Shown piece after piece: positions 48,383 to 58,884 of a DNA stretch of 64,000 bases. Made by a program: the position numbers and the translations under genes. The notes beneath the pieces were generated by a model. The model was not told the origin of the DNA and made no database searches. It saw nothing but the letters and a program-made list of their open reading frames with translations. The stretch is from Echinarachnius parma (taxonomy: Eukaryota; Echinodermata; Echinoidea; Clypeasteroida; Echinarachniidae): positions 1 to 64,000 of the forward strand of contig JBAMJV010001335.1 in the NCBI GenBank assembly GCA_037951105.1. The letters run 5' to 3'. Each line of letters begins with the position of its first letter. Position 1 is the stretch's first letter.

Positions 48383-48603
48383 TACCGTAGAACACCATCG
48401 TCAAGCACCCCCCAAGCACCTATACGCATCTTGCTTTTAAAGACGTTTCCATGAGATTCACCTCCATAATTATCCTCATGAATATTCCTCACCATTATTT
48501 GCATTCTTGATTAAAGTTTCCCGTTTGGACAGAGAGCGGGCGCTCTTTAAAAGCAAGATGCATATTGGTGCTTGGGGGTGCTTGACGATGGTGTTCTACG
48601 GTA
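48383..48603. mobile_element. MITE with TACCGTAGAACACCATCG ends (221 bp)
   Basis: TACCGTAGAACACCATCGTC, then AAGCACC, pairs with GACGATGGTGTTCTACGGTA at the right; inside, GCATCTTGCTTTTAAAG pairs with CTTTAAAAGCAAGATGC. Third element in the window with TACCGTA...TACGGTA termini. Confidence 0.88.
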
Positions 48604-48979
48604 TTTGTGAACCCATGAAATAAACGCAATGTGACAATATTAATTAAATTCATCACGATGAGAACATAATATCATAGTCATAGTGTGTACTAGTATGACC
48701 ATATTGTTTTTCCCCCCAGTTTTCATTATAAGGTTATGTCAGAATAAATCAATACCACATGGCACCTGATTGTGTTGCCTGCCAAATTGTAATGAGATTA
48801 GAATTATGATCTAAAGTTACTTGACTCACTTCCCAGTGATGCCATTGTTTGTTTTGCATTATGGATTGTCATATTGTTCTGCATTCACTACACTGTACAA
48901 CAGTCCCCTGACAAAGTTGAATACTTTTTGAAAACTGTATTTTGTTTTCATATTTGGTGCGGATAAAGTCAAAATTGAT

Positions 48980-49220
48980 AGCCCGGTCACATATCAACGG
49001 ATTGCGTAAACGGACGTCAAACGGAGAGCTAAATTTTCCATCCGTTCGTCTCCGTTCATATGCATTTCTTTCCGTTCCTTGTCCGGTGATGTACGTTGTT
49101 CTATGTTTTGTACATCAAGCAATGGAGATTCATGACTTTCATCACCGGATAATTTCATTTCGCAAATTGTCTATTCGTTGGGCGTTCGTTTCCGCTATCC
49201 ATTGATATCTGACCGGGCCA
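48980..49220. mobile_element. MITE with AGCCCGGTCA / TGACCGGGCC ends
   Basis: AGCCCGGTCACATATCAACGGA at the left is mirrored imperfectly by TCCATTGATATCTGACCGGGCC at the right. The interior is rich in CCGTTCG/CGGA words. About 240 bp, non-coding. Confidence 0.75.
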
Positions 49221-50735
49221 TAACTTCCATTATTTGAACATTTCCAGTTGCACTGACGTCCTAGGGTATGTTCCTCAATATATATTGATGTATTTAATTT
49301 GAGAATTTATATCATAATACAGGGATCATTTCCCCGTTGGTCCTGGTCAATTAAAATTTGATGTCTGGCAAGTTAAATTTCATACATTTTTAATTTTGGT
49401 GGCTAAATAAGGAAACATCAATTTAAATCTCTTCTAAACATACAATTGCCACATAATTGCACAGTTCATTCTGTTTCAAGGTTTTGGCTATATTTTTGGT
49501 TGCAAAGAAAACCTCAAAAAGGCTTTAGTGTGGTTATGTTTGTAAAAAATTGAAAAGAAAATTGTCTGTAACACACATTATTGACAAAATAAATATTTGT
49601 TGGGCCTTGAAAAATAGATCTAAAAACAATATGACATTTTCCCAGCATTCATGTAGTGACTGACTGAATGTTTACTCACCAGTTTACGAGTATGGGAAAA
49701 ATTGTATCAATTTGTTAAATTAGATAGTATAAAGCTATGATCATAGGGAACACAATTAATCAAATCCGTTTGGCATAAGGCCATGAAAAATAAATGGTTG
49801 GATTGGCATCACCGCCCGACCCTAAAAATACCGCCGACCCTAAAGGTTTTTTCTGATTTTTTTTTTCTTCAAAAATTTTGCGATATGTGTTATTTGTGTA
49901 TTATATGTGTGTTTTTGTGTATTTGTGCGAATCCTGAAAAAAGAAAGAAAAAAAACCCCTACCTACCTACCCTAATGTTTGGTTGCCCGTTACTCCAATC
50001 CAACAAATTTATTTTATTTTGCCTAATAATATCATTGAGGGGAAACATTTTGATTAAAAGTTTTGAAACATTTTGTATGTACAGTAGAATACAATTCATG
50101 CACAGTGCACTTGAACCTGAGAAATTGGAAAAAATAAACGCTGTACAACATGTAGCAATGTAGCATGTACTTCAAATTTCTTGATGACAGGGCAGTATTT
50201 GTGGAATGCCTGAGCTAATCTAATTACAAGTAATCTCACTTTACATCAGCCGCTAGGCTAATGGTCTGGGTTACCCCCTGACACATATTTTATGCCCATT
50301 GATAATTATGTGTTTTACTCAGTGCCATGGATTAATCGTCATGGCACCCGATAGGAATGAACTGTCAGACCAGAAATGCCTTGATCCTTTAACAAGACTG
50401 ACTCTGGTTTCAAAGCTAAGCCATCAATTTGCTGATTGAATAACATTGTCAGTCCCTAAGATGACTTTTACAAATATATTTATTTTAGATGTTGTAACTT
50501 GTATTATAACTTTGTATTTATTGACATTCTGTGGAGAAGATATTGGCAGTAATGTGTACTACGTACTGTATTTGGCAGCTCTAGCTACTCGCCTAATAAC
50601 TTCTGTTCACCCTTTTATTTTGTAATGATGCAAAAAAAAGGATTTAATTTCAGTAATGTGAAATTAAGGATACCAAGAAAAAGGATCAGTCACCCCCTTC
50701 TAATTGATTCAAAGTAACAAACAGGGGGTGGTGGT

Positions 50736-50751
50736 GGGGGGGGGGGGGGGG
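50736..50751. repeat. Poly(G) tract
   Basis: A GGTGGTGG lead followed by a run of 16 G. One of many G or C homopolymers in the window. Confidence 0.85.
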
Positions 50752-50851
50752 TGCCACTTTCCCTTGGTATCCTTCATTTTACATTCTGATTCCTGCAATC
50801 ACACAAACTAAAAATATGACTTTCAGTTGAAATTGAAGTCACTTATGACAG

Positions 50852-51125
50852 GGCTCGACACTAGCACTTGCCCGCTTACCCCGGGGCAAGTAAAAACTGA
50901 TGTTGGGCAAGTGACATTTCATAAATGGGTAGTTTGCTTGCCCAATCGGGCAACTTAAATTTCTATTCAACTACGAGAATAGATGTAGTTTCTTACATGA
51001 AAATCTTTTCTCGCAGCGGTAAGCGGGCAAGTAAATTGTCTGTCAGGGCAAGTAAATTTTGAACATTTACGATTTTACTTGCGAATGGGCCAGTAGAGAA
51101 AAAAGTTAGGGTGGAGGCTTGCTTA
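50852..51125 (+). repeat. Dispersed GGGCAAGT repeat, fullest copy
   Basis: Begins GCTCGACACTAGCACTTGCC and ends AGTTAGGGTGGAGGCTTGC. The same begin and end words occur inverted at 60476-60745. Confidence 0.75.
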
Positions 51126-51679
51126 TGATATAAGTTATATCACAGTGACTATCCATTGAACTAAAAGTGGCAGGTGGGGGTGGGGGTGGGGGGAGACTGT
51201 CGGAGGGGCTACTTCTGTCCTAGATCTCCCCAGTGACGCAATGAGGAAACTCTTCACTCTTCCCCTTCTCACCCTGTTATCATCTCTGGAATAAATCATC
51301 CTAGTGATTTTAAAATAGCAAGGCCATTGTTATTATTGTCATATGAACTCTTTCCATAGCACATCCTATTCTATTTTCAGATGAGTGTTACCATGGTAAC
51401 CTCAGTGGCTGTTGATGTTGCTGCTGCTACTGTTGGGGTAGATGTTGTTGTTGGCATTGACATCATAGTCATCAACATTGGCATTGTTTGTTGTTGTTGT
51501 TGTTGTTGTTGTATACATGTACTTCACTTTTATTTCATCTGTCTCTCAGACACTCCTTTATCCCAAGTGATTTATGATGAAAATATTTCACTCATCTCCC
51601 CTATCACCCAATACTGTTATCTTGGGAGGTATCTGTAAGTTTAACCCTTCTTCACTCTCCCCGTTTAATTTCTTTTTAA

Positions 51680-51850
51680 GTATCTTCATGAGACTCATGT
51701 CCCAAGTACGGCAATGATCGGCTAGCACATTTAAGATTGCCTTCAGTTCTTACTCCTAATTTGAACATCTTCATAATACACATGTCCAACTATGACAACA
51801 ATCAGCTCTCACAGTACATGTTCAAGAGAGCCTTCATTTCCTACTCCTAG
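51680..51850 (+). pseudogene. Two exon 5 echoes (5' part), tandem
   Basis: Copies at about 51680-51750 and 51763-51850 both match the first about 80 bases of exon 5 (TATCTTCATGAGACTCATGT and ACATCTTCATAATACACATG against ATATCTTTATGACACACATG). Both break off after GCCTTC and run into the same TTCNTACTCCTA junction. The acceptor AG survives only in the first, as TTAAG. Confidence 0.85.
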
Positions 51851-51943
51851 TTCACGTTTTTGTAAAGATTTTCCTCGTAACTTTAAAAAATATTAATTTA
51901 TCATTCTTTTTCATCCTTTTTTTTTTCTTTCTTCAAAACCCAG

Positions 51944-52126
51944 GTGAATATCTTTATGACACACATGTCCAACTACGGCAATGATCGTCTCTCACAGTAC
52001 ACGTTCAAGAGAGCCTTCCAGTTCCTTCGCACATACACCAACCTGCGACTGCAGACGCTTCCACCCGTAGAAACAGCCAAGAAGTACTTTGAACTCTACC
52101 CGGAGGAGAAGGAACCACTCTGGGGG
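51944..52126 (+). CDS. NDST: NDST coding exon 5: linker to sulfotransferase
   Basis: Encodes residues 563-623, phase 0 at both ends. [13 protein letters not shown] and [10 protein letters not shown] are very well-kept NDST blocks at the end of the deacetylase half; EEKEPLW leads into the sulfotransferase. Acceptor ends AAACCCAG, donor GGGG-GTAAGA at 52127. Four partial copies surround it, two upstream and two downstream. Confidence 0.95.
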
Positions 52127-52349
52127 GTAAGATTGTCTTGTCCAATTTAACCCATCAAGGACAAGAGCAACTCGAGCAACATGAGCAACTCCTAATTGGC
52201 AACTCCTAATTTTGTTCTACCTTTTAATGACATAAAAAAAATTCAAGACAAATATGAAGTAACTTTGCTGCAAAGTTGCCAATTTTAATGCCCAAATATG
52301 TTTTGAAATTATGACAATGTGTTGCCAATTTAAGGATCTTCCTAAATTA

Positions 52350-52424
52350 TAGAGACAGCCAAGAAGTATTTTGAACTCTACCCAGAGGAGAAGGAACCAC
52401 TCTGGGGGGTAAGATTGGCTTGAT
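52350..52424 (+). pseudogene. Exon 5 echo (3' part with intact-looking donor)
   Basis: ACAGCCAAGAAGTATTTTGA, then GAGGAGAAGGAACCACTCTG and GGGGTAAGATT repeat the last about 60 bases of exon 5 and its donor, with few changes. No acceptor or exon 5' part. Confidence 0.9.
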
Positions 52425-52516
52425 GAATTTGATAACAATTCAAGTTAATGGAACAAAAAAACAAAAAACAAATCAGCTATCTTAAGATTATGGAGGGGGA
52501 GGGGGTAGAAATTGTA

Positions 52517-52610
52517 TAAATGGCTAAGAAGTACTTTGAACTCTACCCAGAGGAGAAGGAACCACTCTTTGGGGGGGGGGGGGGGGGGATAAGATCAGCT
52601 TGATGAATTC
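52517..52610 (+). pseudogene. Exon 5 echo (3' part) with G-run expansion at the donor
   Basis: TGGCTAAGAAGTACTTTGAA, then AGGAGAAGGAACCACTCTTT matches the exon end again. The 7-G run that spans the real donor has grown to about 18 G, followed by ATAAGATCAGCTTGATGAAT, so the donor GT is lost. Confidence 0.9.
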
Positions 52611-53508
52611 AAAGGTTGTTTAACTTTGAGTCTTGGAACTTCTATTCACCACCAAGAAATTATCTTGGCTCAATTTAGAGAAAAGAGAAACTCTTCAGGA
52701 GGGGGGAGAGAAGGAGGGGGGGGGGGGGGGGGGGCTGAGGGGGGGGGGGAGGGGGCAGGAAAGATTTGTTAAAATTAAGTGAGATTAGAATAACTCCTTG
52801 ATCATTAAAAACTATGTGCACTGCATTGTACATTGCAGACAGGACCTGGTTCTTGCGGCTCTAATTTATTCACAGATTTGACAAATTTTAGAATGATTTT
52901 AATAACTTTTTGATCATTTAACAACTTTGTGCCCTGCAAAGTTGACATTGTACGCAATGCATTGCAGACAGGATCCAGATCATTAGTTACCATCTTGCTG
53001 CTCTAATTTGTTCACAATTTCCCCTCATTTATTCTTGATTAAATCAGTACAAAGCAATATTTATCATGGCATTCTATAAATTTTGCGAATTCAGCATGAC
53101 TGGAAGTTTATACAGATTATGAGTGAATGTTTGAATGCAACACATTTGCGTGCAGTTATGGGGGCTGCTTAATTCATCAAGTTAAAATTGATTCTTGTAG
53201 GAGTATTTGGTTCAATTTGTACCAATATCTCGTTCATATTAAGGATGTCATTTCCATTTACCAATGTTCTCATGAAAACTGGAAAGGGGATACAGAATCA
53301 ATCAAAGAATCTAGTAACTGTAAGAATGGACCAAATTCACTTGCACCTTGAGTGGTTAATATGCCTTGTTATATTCCTATTACTAAAAGAAAAGTTAATT
53401 AGTTTTAGTTTTTAAAATTCAAAAGTTTTTAGTGTACATCGTTTGTCAACATAGTAATTAGATTCCTTTCATAATTTGAAAAACACTGTACATCTTTTTC
53501 CCCCACAG

Positions 53509-53605
53509 AATCCATGTGAAGATCACAGACACCTTGAAATATGGGCTCCAGGGAAGGACTGTACCCGGCTTCCAAATACCCTGATCCTAGGGCCACAGAA
53601 AACAG
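53509..53605 (+). CDS. NDST: NDST coding exon 6: start of sulfotransferase, PAPS loop
   Basis: Encodes residues 624-655 and the first base of codon 656. NPCEDHRHLEIWAPGKDC is the sulfotransferase entry; LILGPQKT is the first half of the PAPS-binding loop including the likely catalytic Lys654. The intron falls inside the loop, in the Gly codon (phase 1). Acceptor TTTCCCCCACAG, donor GTATGC at 53606. Confidence 0.95.
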
Positions 53606-54244
53606 GTATGCAATTACTCAGATAAGATTCAGCTTTAGAGTAAATGTTTTTCAATTGTTTCGTTGAAGTTTATTTTCGTTGAAGTTTATTTTCGTTTTGA
53701 CGGGTTATGATCTTGGGTTTACAGAACCACATTCACTTGTCACAGAAAACAAGACATGGATGTGGGCATATAAATTTTTACAACTTATTTGCCCCTCGGC
53801 ATCAGAGTAGGTCTGAACTTCTGTGCGATTAGTGACGCTGTAAAGCAGATGATGAACGTGGCAAACAAAACCTTCATCGGGACTAAATTTGTCTCTTCTT
53901 ACAAACCAAAATCTCTCCAGGTTAGATTTAAAGGCATTCACAGATGAGCTTTCTACAGCAAAGTACTAGATCAGAATTCATTTGAATTGATCAGATTTCA
54001 TTAGGTTTTAGATAAGTCACTTCTAATATTCTACTGAAATCTTACCCAACTCTATGTGATTGCAAATTGAACATGGCTGCAAAGTTCAGAACGGACACAT
54101 CATCTATTTCCGTACACCGAGCCTTGCCAAGAAACTCATCATTAGGTTCCCTGGCAGCCAGCCCATCGCTGTAGATTAGATGGGGAAACACCAAGAGGAA
54201 GGGAGCAAGACAAAAATGCCTCTGGACTTGATGACACAAGATCC

Positions 54245-54337
54245 TTAACCCGTTGAGGACTGGCCCCAAAATATTTCGGGCTTGAGTCTATGGAGAATGC
54301 ATGTTATACCAAAATCAATTCGTCCTCAACGGGTTAA
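54245..54337. mobile_element. Short TTAA-flanked MITE (93 bp)
   Basis: TTAACCCGTTGAGGAC at the left and GTCCTCAACGGGTTAA at the right form perfect 12-bp inverted repeats inside TTAA. It is probably too short to be autonomous at any time. Confidence 0.8.
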
Positions 54338-54801
54338 AGGTCACCAACACCCAAAATGTATTTTCTAATTTAATATGAAGGAGAATAGTTACAGTAGTCT
54401 TATCCACCAACAATTTCAGAAACATAGGTTGGCAGAAAAATGCCATCATATTTTGAAAAATCAACATCATATTGAACCATGTGTTCATTGGTCTGTAGAA
54501 GTTTTATTGACTAGGATAAAGGGGGAAGGTTGTGTTCCTATATATGTTGCTAGGCAGTTTTTGCAGACCCATGAATGTTTATTTGCAGCAGTTATGATTA
54601 AAAAGTATATGGTGGGGAATGACCCTGGGAAACTAATCAAGAATTGCCTGTGGAATCGGTGACAAAAGTTCATAATCAAATATAGGCATTTGCTGATTAA
54701 TGTTGGAAAATGCCAAGAGGAAGGAAGCCCGAAATACTCATGGACTGGATGTCAATTTTCAAGCGGAATCATCCTCAATGTGATGTGTGGCATTGATGAG
54801 T

Positions 54802-55217
54802 TTAAAGGGGACCACCAGGCAAAGAACATCATATAATTATATGTTTTGGTACCATTTTGTGATATCAAATAGATATCCAAAATTTTGCAAAGGGTTGTGT
54901 AATTCATACACAATGCAATTAACTACCACCACTTACGGAACCAGTATTATTTCGTGGTTCCGTACGCGACAAACATTTGCGAGTGTGCCACCCGTACGTT
55001 TGAAGACAATAGAATCCCGGACGATTCGTTCGCTCTGGACAAAGGTAGTCTTCGTACATGCAGACCCATGAACGCATGCTTTAGAATGGTGATACGTTTT
55101 CCAATTATAATTTTTTTTTCTAGAAACATAATTTCTGAACTTGTTGATGGAATGGACTACTAAAGATGTTATCTTTCATTTATAAGAATATCATTTTTGG
55201 GTGGTGGTACCCTTTAA
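54802..55217 (+). mobile_element. TTAA-flanked MITE, 'AAAGGGGACCACCA' family, copy 2
   Basis: Same ends and about the same length as 38603-39018, in the same orientation, with high similarity along its length. Confidence 0.88.
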
Positions 55218-55711
55218 AACCTACTGGAAGGCATTTCTCTAGAAGAATCAAGAATTGCCTCTTGAATTTCTGTAATGAAATACGGCACATTTGCTGATAA
55301 ATATTGTATAAGGCCATGAGGAAGGAAGCCTGACATACGTATAATTACATGGACTGGATGTCGCAAGGTCCAAGGTGCCAATTTTCAAGTGGAATCATCC
55401 TCAATGTGATGTGTGGCATTGTTGAGTTTAAACCTACTAGAAGATTTAAACCTCTCTAGCAGGGGAAAAAATTAACATTTATTTGGGGGGGGGGGGGGGG
55501 GGGGCTACTTTTCAAGCTTGCCTTGATGGAAATAACACTTTAACAATTTGTTTGCATGAAACTATGCAAATTTACAGGGGCTATTTTATGATTTGGGGGG
55601 CTCTTTTGCCCCGAGCCCCCATGTATTTTTTTCACTGCTCTCTAGAAGTATGGAAAGATAAAGCCTGTGTTGACGAATTAGTAAAGCTTTCATGATCTGC
55701 TCATCACTATA

Positions 55712-55880
55712 GGGGCCATCTACAAAGTATGTACGCGCAAGAGGGGGAGGGGGGGGGGGGGGGGGGTTCACGCTAATGCGTACGCTTTATTTAACCACAT
55801 GCATAAAATATGCGTACAGGGGGTGGGGGAGGGGGGGTCAATTTTGGACAATAATTTGTACGTACTTTGTAGATGGTCCC
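55712..55880. mobile_element. MITE with GGGGCCATCTACAAAGTA ends
   Basis: GGGGCCATCTACAAAGTATG at the left is mirrored by CGTACTTTGTAGATGGTCCC at the right. G-rich tracts and a GTACGC / GCGTAC pair lie inside. Confidence 0.8.
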
Positions 55881-56097
55881 ATATTTCATGGTCATGTGGC
55901 TATTTTGAAATTTACATTAAAGGGGAAACTTGAAGAATTCTTCTGCACATGATATGAGCAATGACAAAAAGCAAGCAAGTCATATTTATTTTCTATAAGT
56001 TTTGTTTTTATTTGGTAAGATTTATATCCACATTGCCTACGATTGAAACTTGGTACTCCATTGTTTACCATTTCAAAATCTAGTAGAGAACAGGTTA

Positions 56098-56180
56098 AAG
56101 ACTAAAGAGGCATTTTCTTTCTTTTCTTGTTTGATTAAATAGGTACTACTGCACTACACACCTTCCTCCTCTTGGCAATG
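56098..56180 (+). pseudogene. Exon 7 echo 1 (acceptor and 5' end)
   Basis: AATAGGTACTACTGCACTAC, then ACACCTTCCTCC matches the acceptor and first about 30 bases of exon 7, then similarity ends. AG is retained. Confidence 0.8.
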
Positions 56181-56234
56181 GACTAAGCTAGTGGGATTCA
56201 TCATGAATAAGGGGCCAGGACTATTAGTTTGGCC

Positions 56235-56955
56235 TTGGGTAGGAGAACCATAGTGTTGGGTAGGAGAACCCTAGTGTTGGGTAGGAGAACCATAGTGTTG
56301 GGTAGGAGAACCATAGTGTTGGGTAGGAGAACCATAGTGTTGGGTAGGAGAACCATAGTGTTGGGTAGGAGAACCATAGTGTTGGGTAGGAGAACCATAG
56401 TGTTGGGTAGGAGAACCCTAGTGTTGGGTAGGAGAACCCTAGTGTTGGGTAGGAGAACCCTAGTGTTGGGTAGGAGAACCATAGTGTTGGGTAGGAGAAC
56501 CATAGTGTTGGGTAGGAGAACCATAGTGTTGGGTAGGAGAACCATAGTGTTGGGTAGGAGAACCATAGTGTTGGGTAGGAGAACCATAGTGTTGGGTAGG
56601 AGAACCATAGTGTTGGGTAGGAGAACCATAGTGTTGGGTAGGAGAACCATAGTGTTGGGTAGGAGAACCATAGTGTTGGGTAGGAGAACCATAGTGTTGG
56701 GTAGGAGAACCATAGTGTTGGGTAGGAGAACCATAGTGTTGGGTAGGAGAACCATAGTGTTGGGTAGGAGAACCATAGTGTTGGGTAGGAGAACCATAGT
56801 GTTGGGTAGGAGAACCATAGTGTTGGGTAGGAGAACCATAGTGTTGGGTAGGAGAACCATAGTGTTGGGTAGGAGAACCATAGTGTTGGGTAGGAGAACC
56901 ATAGTGTTGGGTAGGAGAACCATAGTGTTGGGTAGGAGAACCATAGTGTTGGGTA
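56235..56955 (+). repeat. 21-bp minisatellite, about 34 copies
   Basis: Unit GTGTTGGGTAGGAGAACCAT plus A, nearly without error. The main variant is ACCCTAG in place of ACCATAG, in one copy near the start and in a run of three around 56416-56462. Because 21 is a multiple of 3, several frames stay open on both strands; they are not genes. The array ends directly at the start of exon 7 echo 2. Confidence 0.97.
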
Positions 56956-57057
56956 CTAAAGACCATTCATGTTGTATTTTGAATAGGTACTACGGCACTG
57001 TACACCTTCCTGCAAATGCACAAGCGAATCAGAAGCAACCACCCCAGCAAGGAGACG
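56951..57057 (+). pseudogene. Exon 7 echo 2 (acceptor and 5' half), ends in stop
   Basis: Copies 36 bp of intron (GGTACTAAAGAC...TGTATTTTGAATAG) and the first 70 bases of exon 7 almost perfectly, including the acceptor. It breaks after the Glu-Thr codons into TAA. There is no donor, so inclusion would truncate the protein in the sulfotransferase domain. Confidence 0.93.
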
Positions 57058-57065
57058 TAAACAAT

Positions 57066-57250
57066 CAACAGTCAAACCTGTCTTAGTGGCCACCTGTCTA
57101 TAGCAGCCAGCCGTCCTATAGTGACCATCAATAATCATCCCTGCAGGGAAAAACAATGCGTGTTACGGAACCTGTCTATAGTGGTTACCTGTCTACAGTG
57201 CCCACTATTCTTGATTTCCTTGGGTGGCCACAAAGTTTTGACTGTATATT
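57066..57250. repeat. Dispersed ACAGTCAAACCTGTCT repeat
   Basis: Begins ACAGTCAAACCTGTCTTAG and ends GTTTTGACTGTAT, giving short inverted ends. Carries GGCCACCTGTCTATAG and TGTCTACAGTG words. Relatives at about 16660-16870, 36080-36251 and 42650-42722. Confidence 0.65.
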
Positions 57251-57326
57251 ATACAAAACAAAGATTCAGATGCACCTGCTACCCTTCATTAGGTACTAAA
57301 GACTTTTTATGTTGTATTTTGAATAG

Positions 57327-57450
57327 GTACTACGGCACTGTACACCTTCCTACAAATGCACAAACGTATCAGGAGCAACCACCCCAGCAAGGAGACGTTT
57401 GAAGAGGTGCAGTTCTTCAATGGCGCAAACTACTATAAGGGTCTAGATTG
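57327..57450 (+). CDS. NDST: NDST coding exon 7: second half of PAPS loop
   Basis: Completes Gly656 and encodes up to the first two bases of Trp697. [10 protein letters not shown] finishes the 5'-phosphosulfate loop; [11 protein letters not shown] holds the acidic residues implicated in catalysis in human NDST1. Acceptor TTTTGAATAG, donor GTAAGT at 57451. Confidence 0.95.
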
Positions 57451-58380
57451 GTAAGTAAACAGGGCTAACCATTTGCATTGGCAGGATGCCAATGGCCACT
57501 AGAAACTCTTGTATTGGCATCTACAATGCACAAGTCTATCTCATAACTTTTGATATGTCAAGTTAAATGGTAAATGCACATGGCGATGTCGAAGAGGAGA
57601 AAAAGGACGAACGTGTTGCTCGGATGAATGATGAAGAGAGAGTGAAGTGTAAAAAGCATGTTTTGCCCCAAATCAGTATGCAGGCAAAAAGAGTTGAGGA
57701 ACAAAGAAATGATTTTCTGAGTGAAAGTCAATACCATCCCAGAGAGGCAGGAAGCGGTATCAAGTTAAATGTAAACATCCGACCATGGGCAGGAAGGAGT
57801 TTCCGATTAAATATAAATATCCATCTCAAGTTGAGGTGGATCAGCTGATAAGCAACTAGGTTGTTATTCATGGCCTGGTTGAAATTCGTTAGTCTGTTCT
57901 TCAGACTGTGAAGCGAGTCCCTACAAGGTAATCCCTTGATGCAGCTGCAAAACTATACTGGGATGATGTGCCGGTGTGTCGTCAGGAGGTGCCATTGTTT
58001 ATAATACAATTTTCAATTTGCATTTATATACAATAAAGATGCAAGAGTAGAATTAATAAATAAATTAATATGATAAACTGGGACAAGTAAAATAACCCCA
58101 TTATACCAGGGTTTTGTAAATATCACAGATCTTTGCATCGAGGCTCTACTTTAGTATGAATAACATACTGTAAACATGGTAATGTTCGCGGTGCATTCAT
58201 TTTTGCGGATTTCGCGATGAAGTCGGTGTTCGCGATTATTAAACCTACAAATATAAATGCGCACTTCGCCATGCGTGTGAACACTTGCTTGGCCGCAAAA
58301 TTAAAACCCCCCAAATGTGTTTTTAATCGCGCGAAAATAACGTTTACAATAATTATTTTCCCTCCTCTTTCCGTTTCCAG
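57451..58380 (+). other. NDST: Intron 7 (930 bp)
   Basis: Contains a 93-codon open stretch (57567-57848) with no recognised similarity and simple Lys/Glu-rich content, an AATAAA-rich AT stretch (about 58010-58070), and a CG-containing block before exon 8 (58170-58345) in which TTCGCG(A/G)T and ATTTCGCG words repeat. No gene is supported. Confidence 0.5.
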
Positions 58381-58552
58381 GTATTTGGATTTCTTTCCCT
58401 CCAACACCAATCGCACCCTCCACATCTTTGAGAAAAGTGCCAACTACTTTGATAGCCTGGACGCCCCTCAACGCGTCAAGGCTCTCCTACCCAAGGCCAA
58501 GCTTATAGTCATTCTACTCGATCCTGCAAAGAGAGCGTATTCCTGGTATCAT
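58381..58552 (+). CDS. NDST: NDST coding exon 8: sulfotransferase core
   Basis: Encodes the last base of Trp697 and residues 698-754. [11 protein letters not shown] and [24 protein letters not shown] are the hallmark NDST sulfotransferase blocks; Arg and Ser of the second help bind the 3'-phosphate of PAPS. Acceptor CCGTTTCCAG, donor GTAAGT at 58553. Three damaged copies of its 3' part follow in the next intron. Confidence 0.95.
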
Positions 58553-58619
58553 GTAAGTTCCCTAGCAAAGTTGTTCCACCTCCTACAATGAAATCATTTT
58601 GTAAAATAAAAAAATATTT

Positions 58620-58856
58620 GTAAAGGCTCTCCTACCAAATGCCAATCTAATTGTCATTCTACTCGACGCTGCAAAGAACGTATTCATGGTATCATGTGAG
58701 TTCCATAGCAAAGTTGTTCCATCTCCTACAATGAAATCCTTGAAAAAAAAAAAAATTTGTACAGGCTCTCCTACCCAAGGCAAAGCTTATAGTCATTCTA
58801 TTGGATCCTGCAAAGAGAGCGTATTAGTGGTATCACATAAGTTCCCTAGCTAAACT
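58620..58856 (+). pseudogene. Two exon 8 echoes (3' part plus donor and intron start)
   Basis: Copy 1 (58620-58742) and copy 2 (58759-58856) each start AGGCTCTCCTACC and run through ATTGTCATTCTACT/ATAGTCATTCTATT to GGTATCATGTGAGTTCC or GGTATCACATAAGTTCCCTA. In copy 2 the codon for Ser-Trp is changed to a stop (TAGTGG) and the donor GT is lost. Confidence 0.9.
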
Positions 58857-58884
58857 TACCCAGTCCCTGTTCAGTTTCTCTATT

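Larger units (their letters stand above)
32745..51943 (+). other. NDST: Intron 4 (19.2 kb)
   Basis: A mosaic of two foldback MITEs, a roughly 200-bp-period array (34380-35760), MITEs, dispersed GGGCAAGT/GGCCAGT repeats (33643-33885, 37270-37450, 37915-38035, 42738-43020, 49335-49420, 50852-51125), two SINEs, a 4.3-kb degenerate array (43040-47350), a possible LINE 3' tail (41578-41950), G tracts, a (TGT)n stretch (51480-51513) and two exon 5 echoes at its 3' end. No other gene is seen. Confidence 0.6.
53606..57326 (+). other. NDST: Intron 6 (3721 bp)
   Basis: Holds a 93-bp TTAA MITE, duplicated 'TGGACTGGATGTC...GATGTGTGGCATTG' segments (about 54710-54800 and 55318-55435), a TTAA MITE copy, a copy of the 'CGAATTCGCCCC/AAAAGAGCCCC' type repeat (55460-55640, inverted), a MITE at 55712, two exon 7 echoes, the 21-bp minisatellite and a GGCCACCTGTCTATAG repeat (57066-57250). 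No other gene is seen. Confidence 0.65.

Noticed and set aside
53690-53760. Possible exon 6 echo (TGATCTTGGGTTTACAGAA)
   Set aside because: Similarity to exon 6 is short and broken; it is no better than chance by eye.
56201-57086. Long open frames (over 240 codons) on both strands with VLGRRTI or LLPNTMV repeats
   Set aside because: They arise because the 21-bp repeat unit is a multiple of three and lacks stops in several frames. The sequence is simple tandem DNA inside an NDST intron.
57567-57848. 93-codon Lys/Glu-rich open frame in intron 7
   Set aside because: No recognised similarity, no splice signals that would join it to the gene, and its length is expected by chance.
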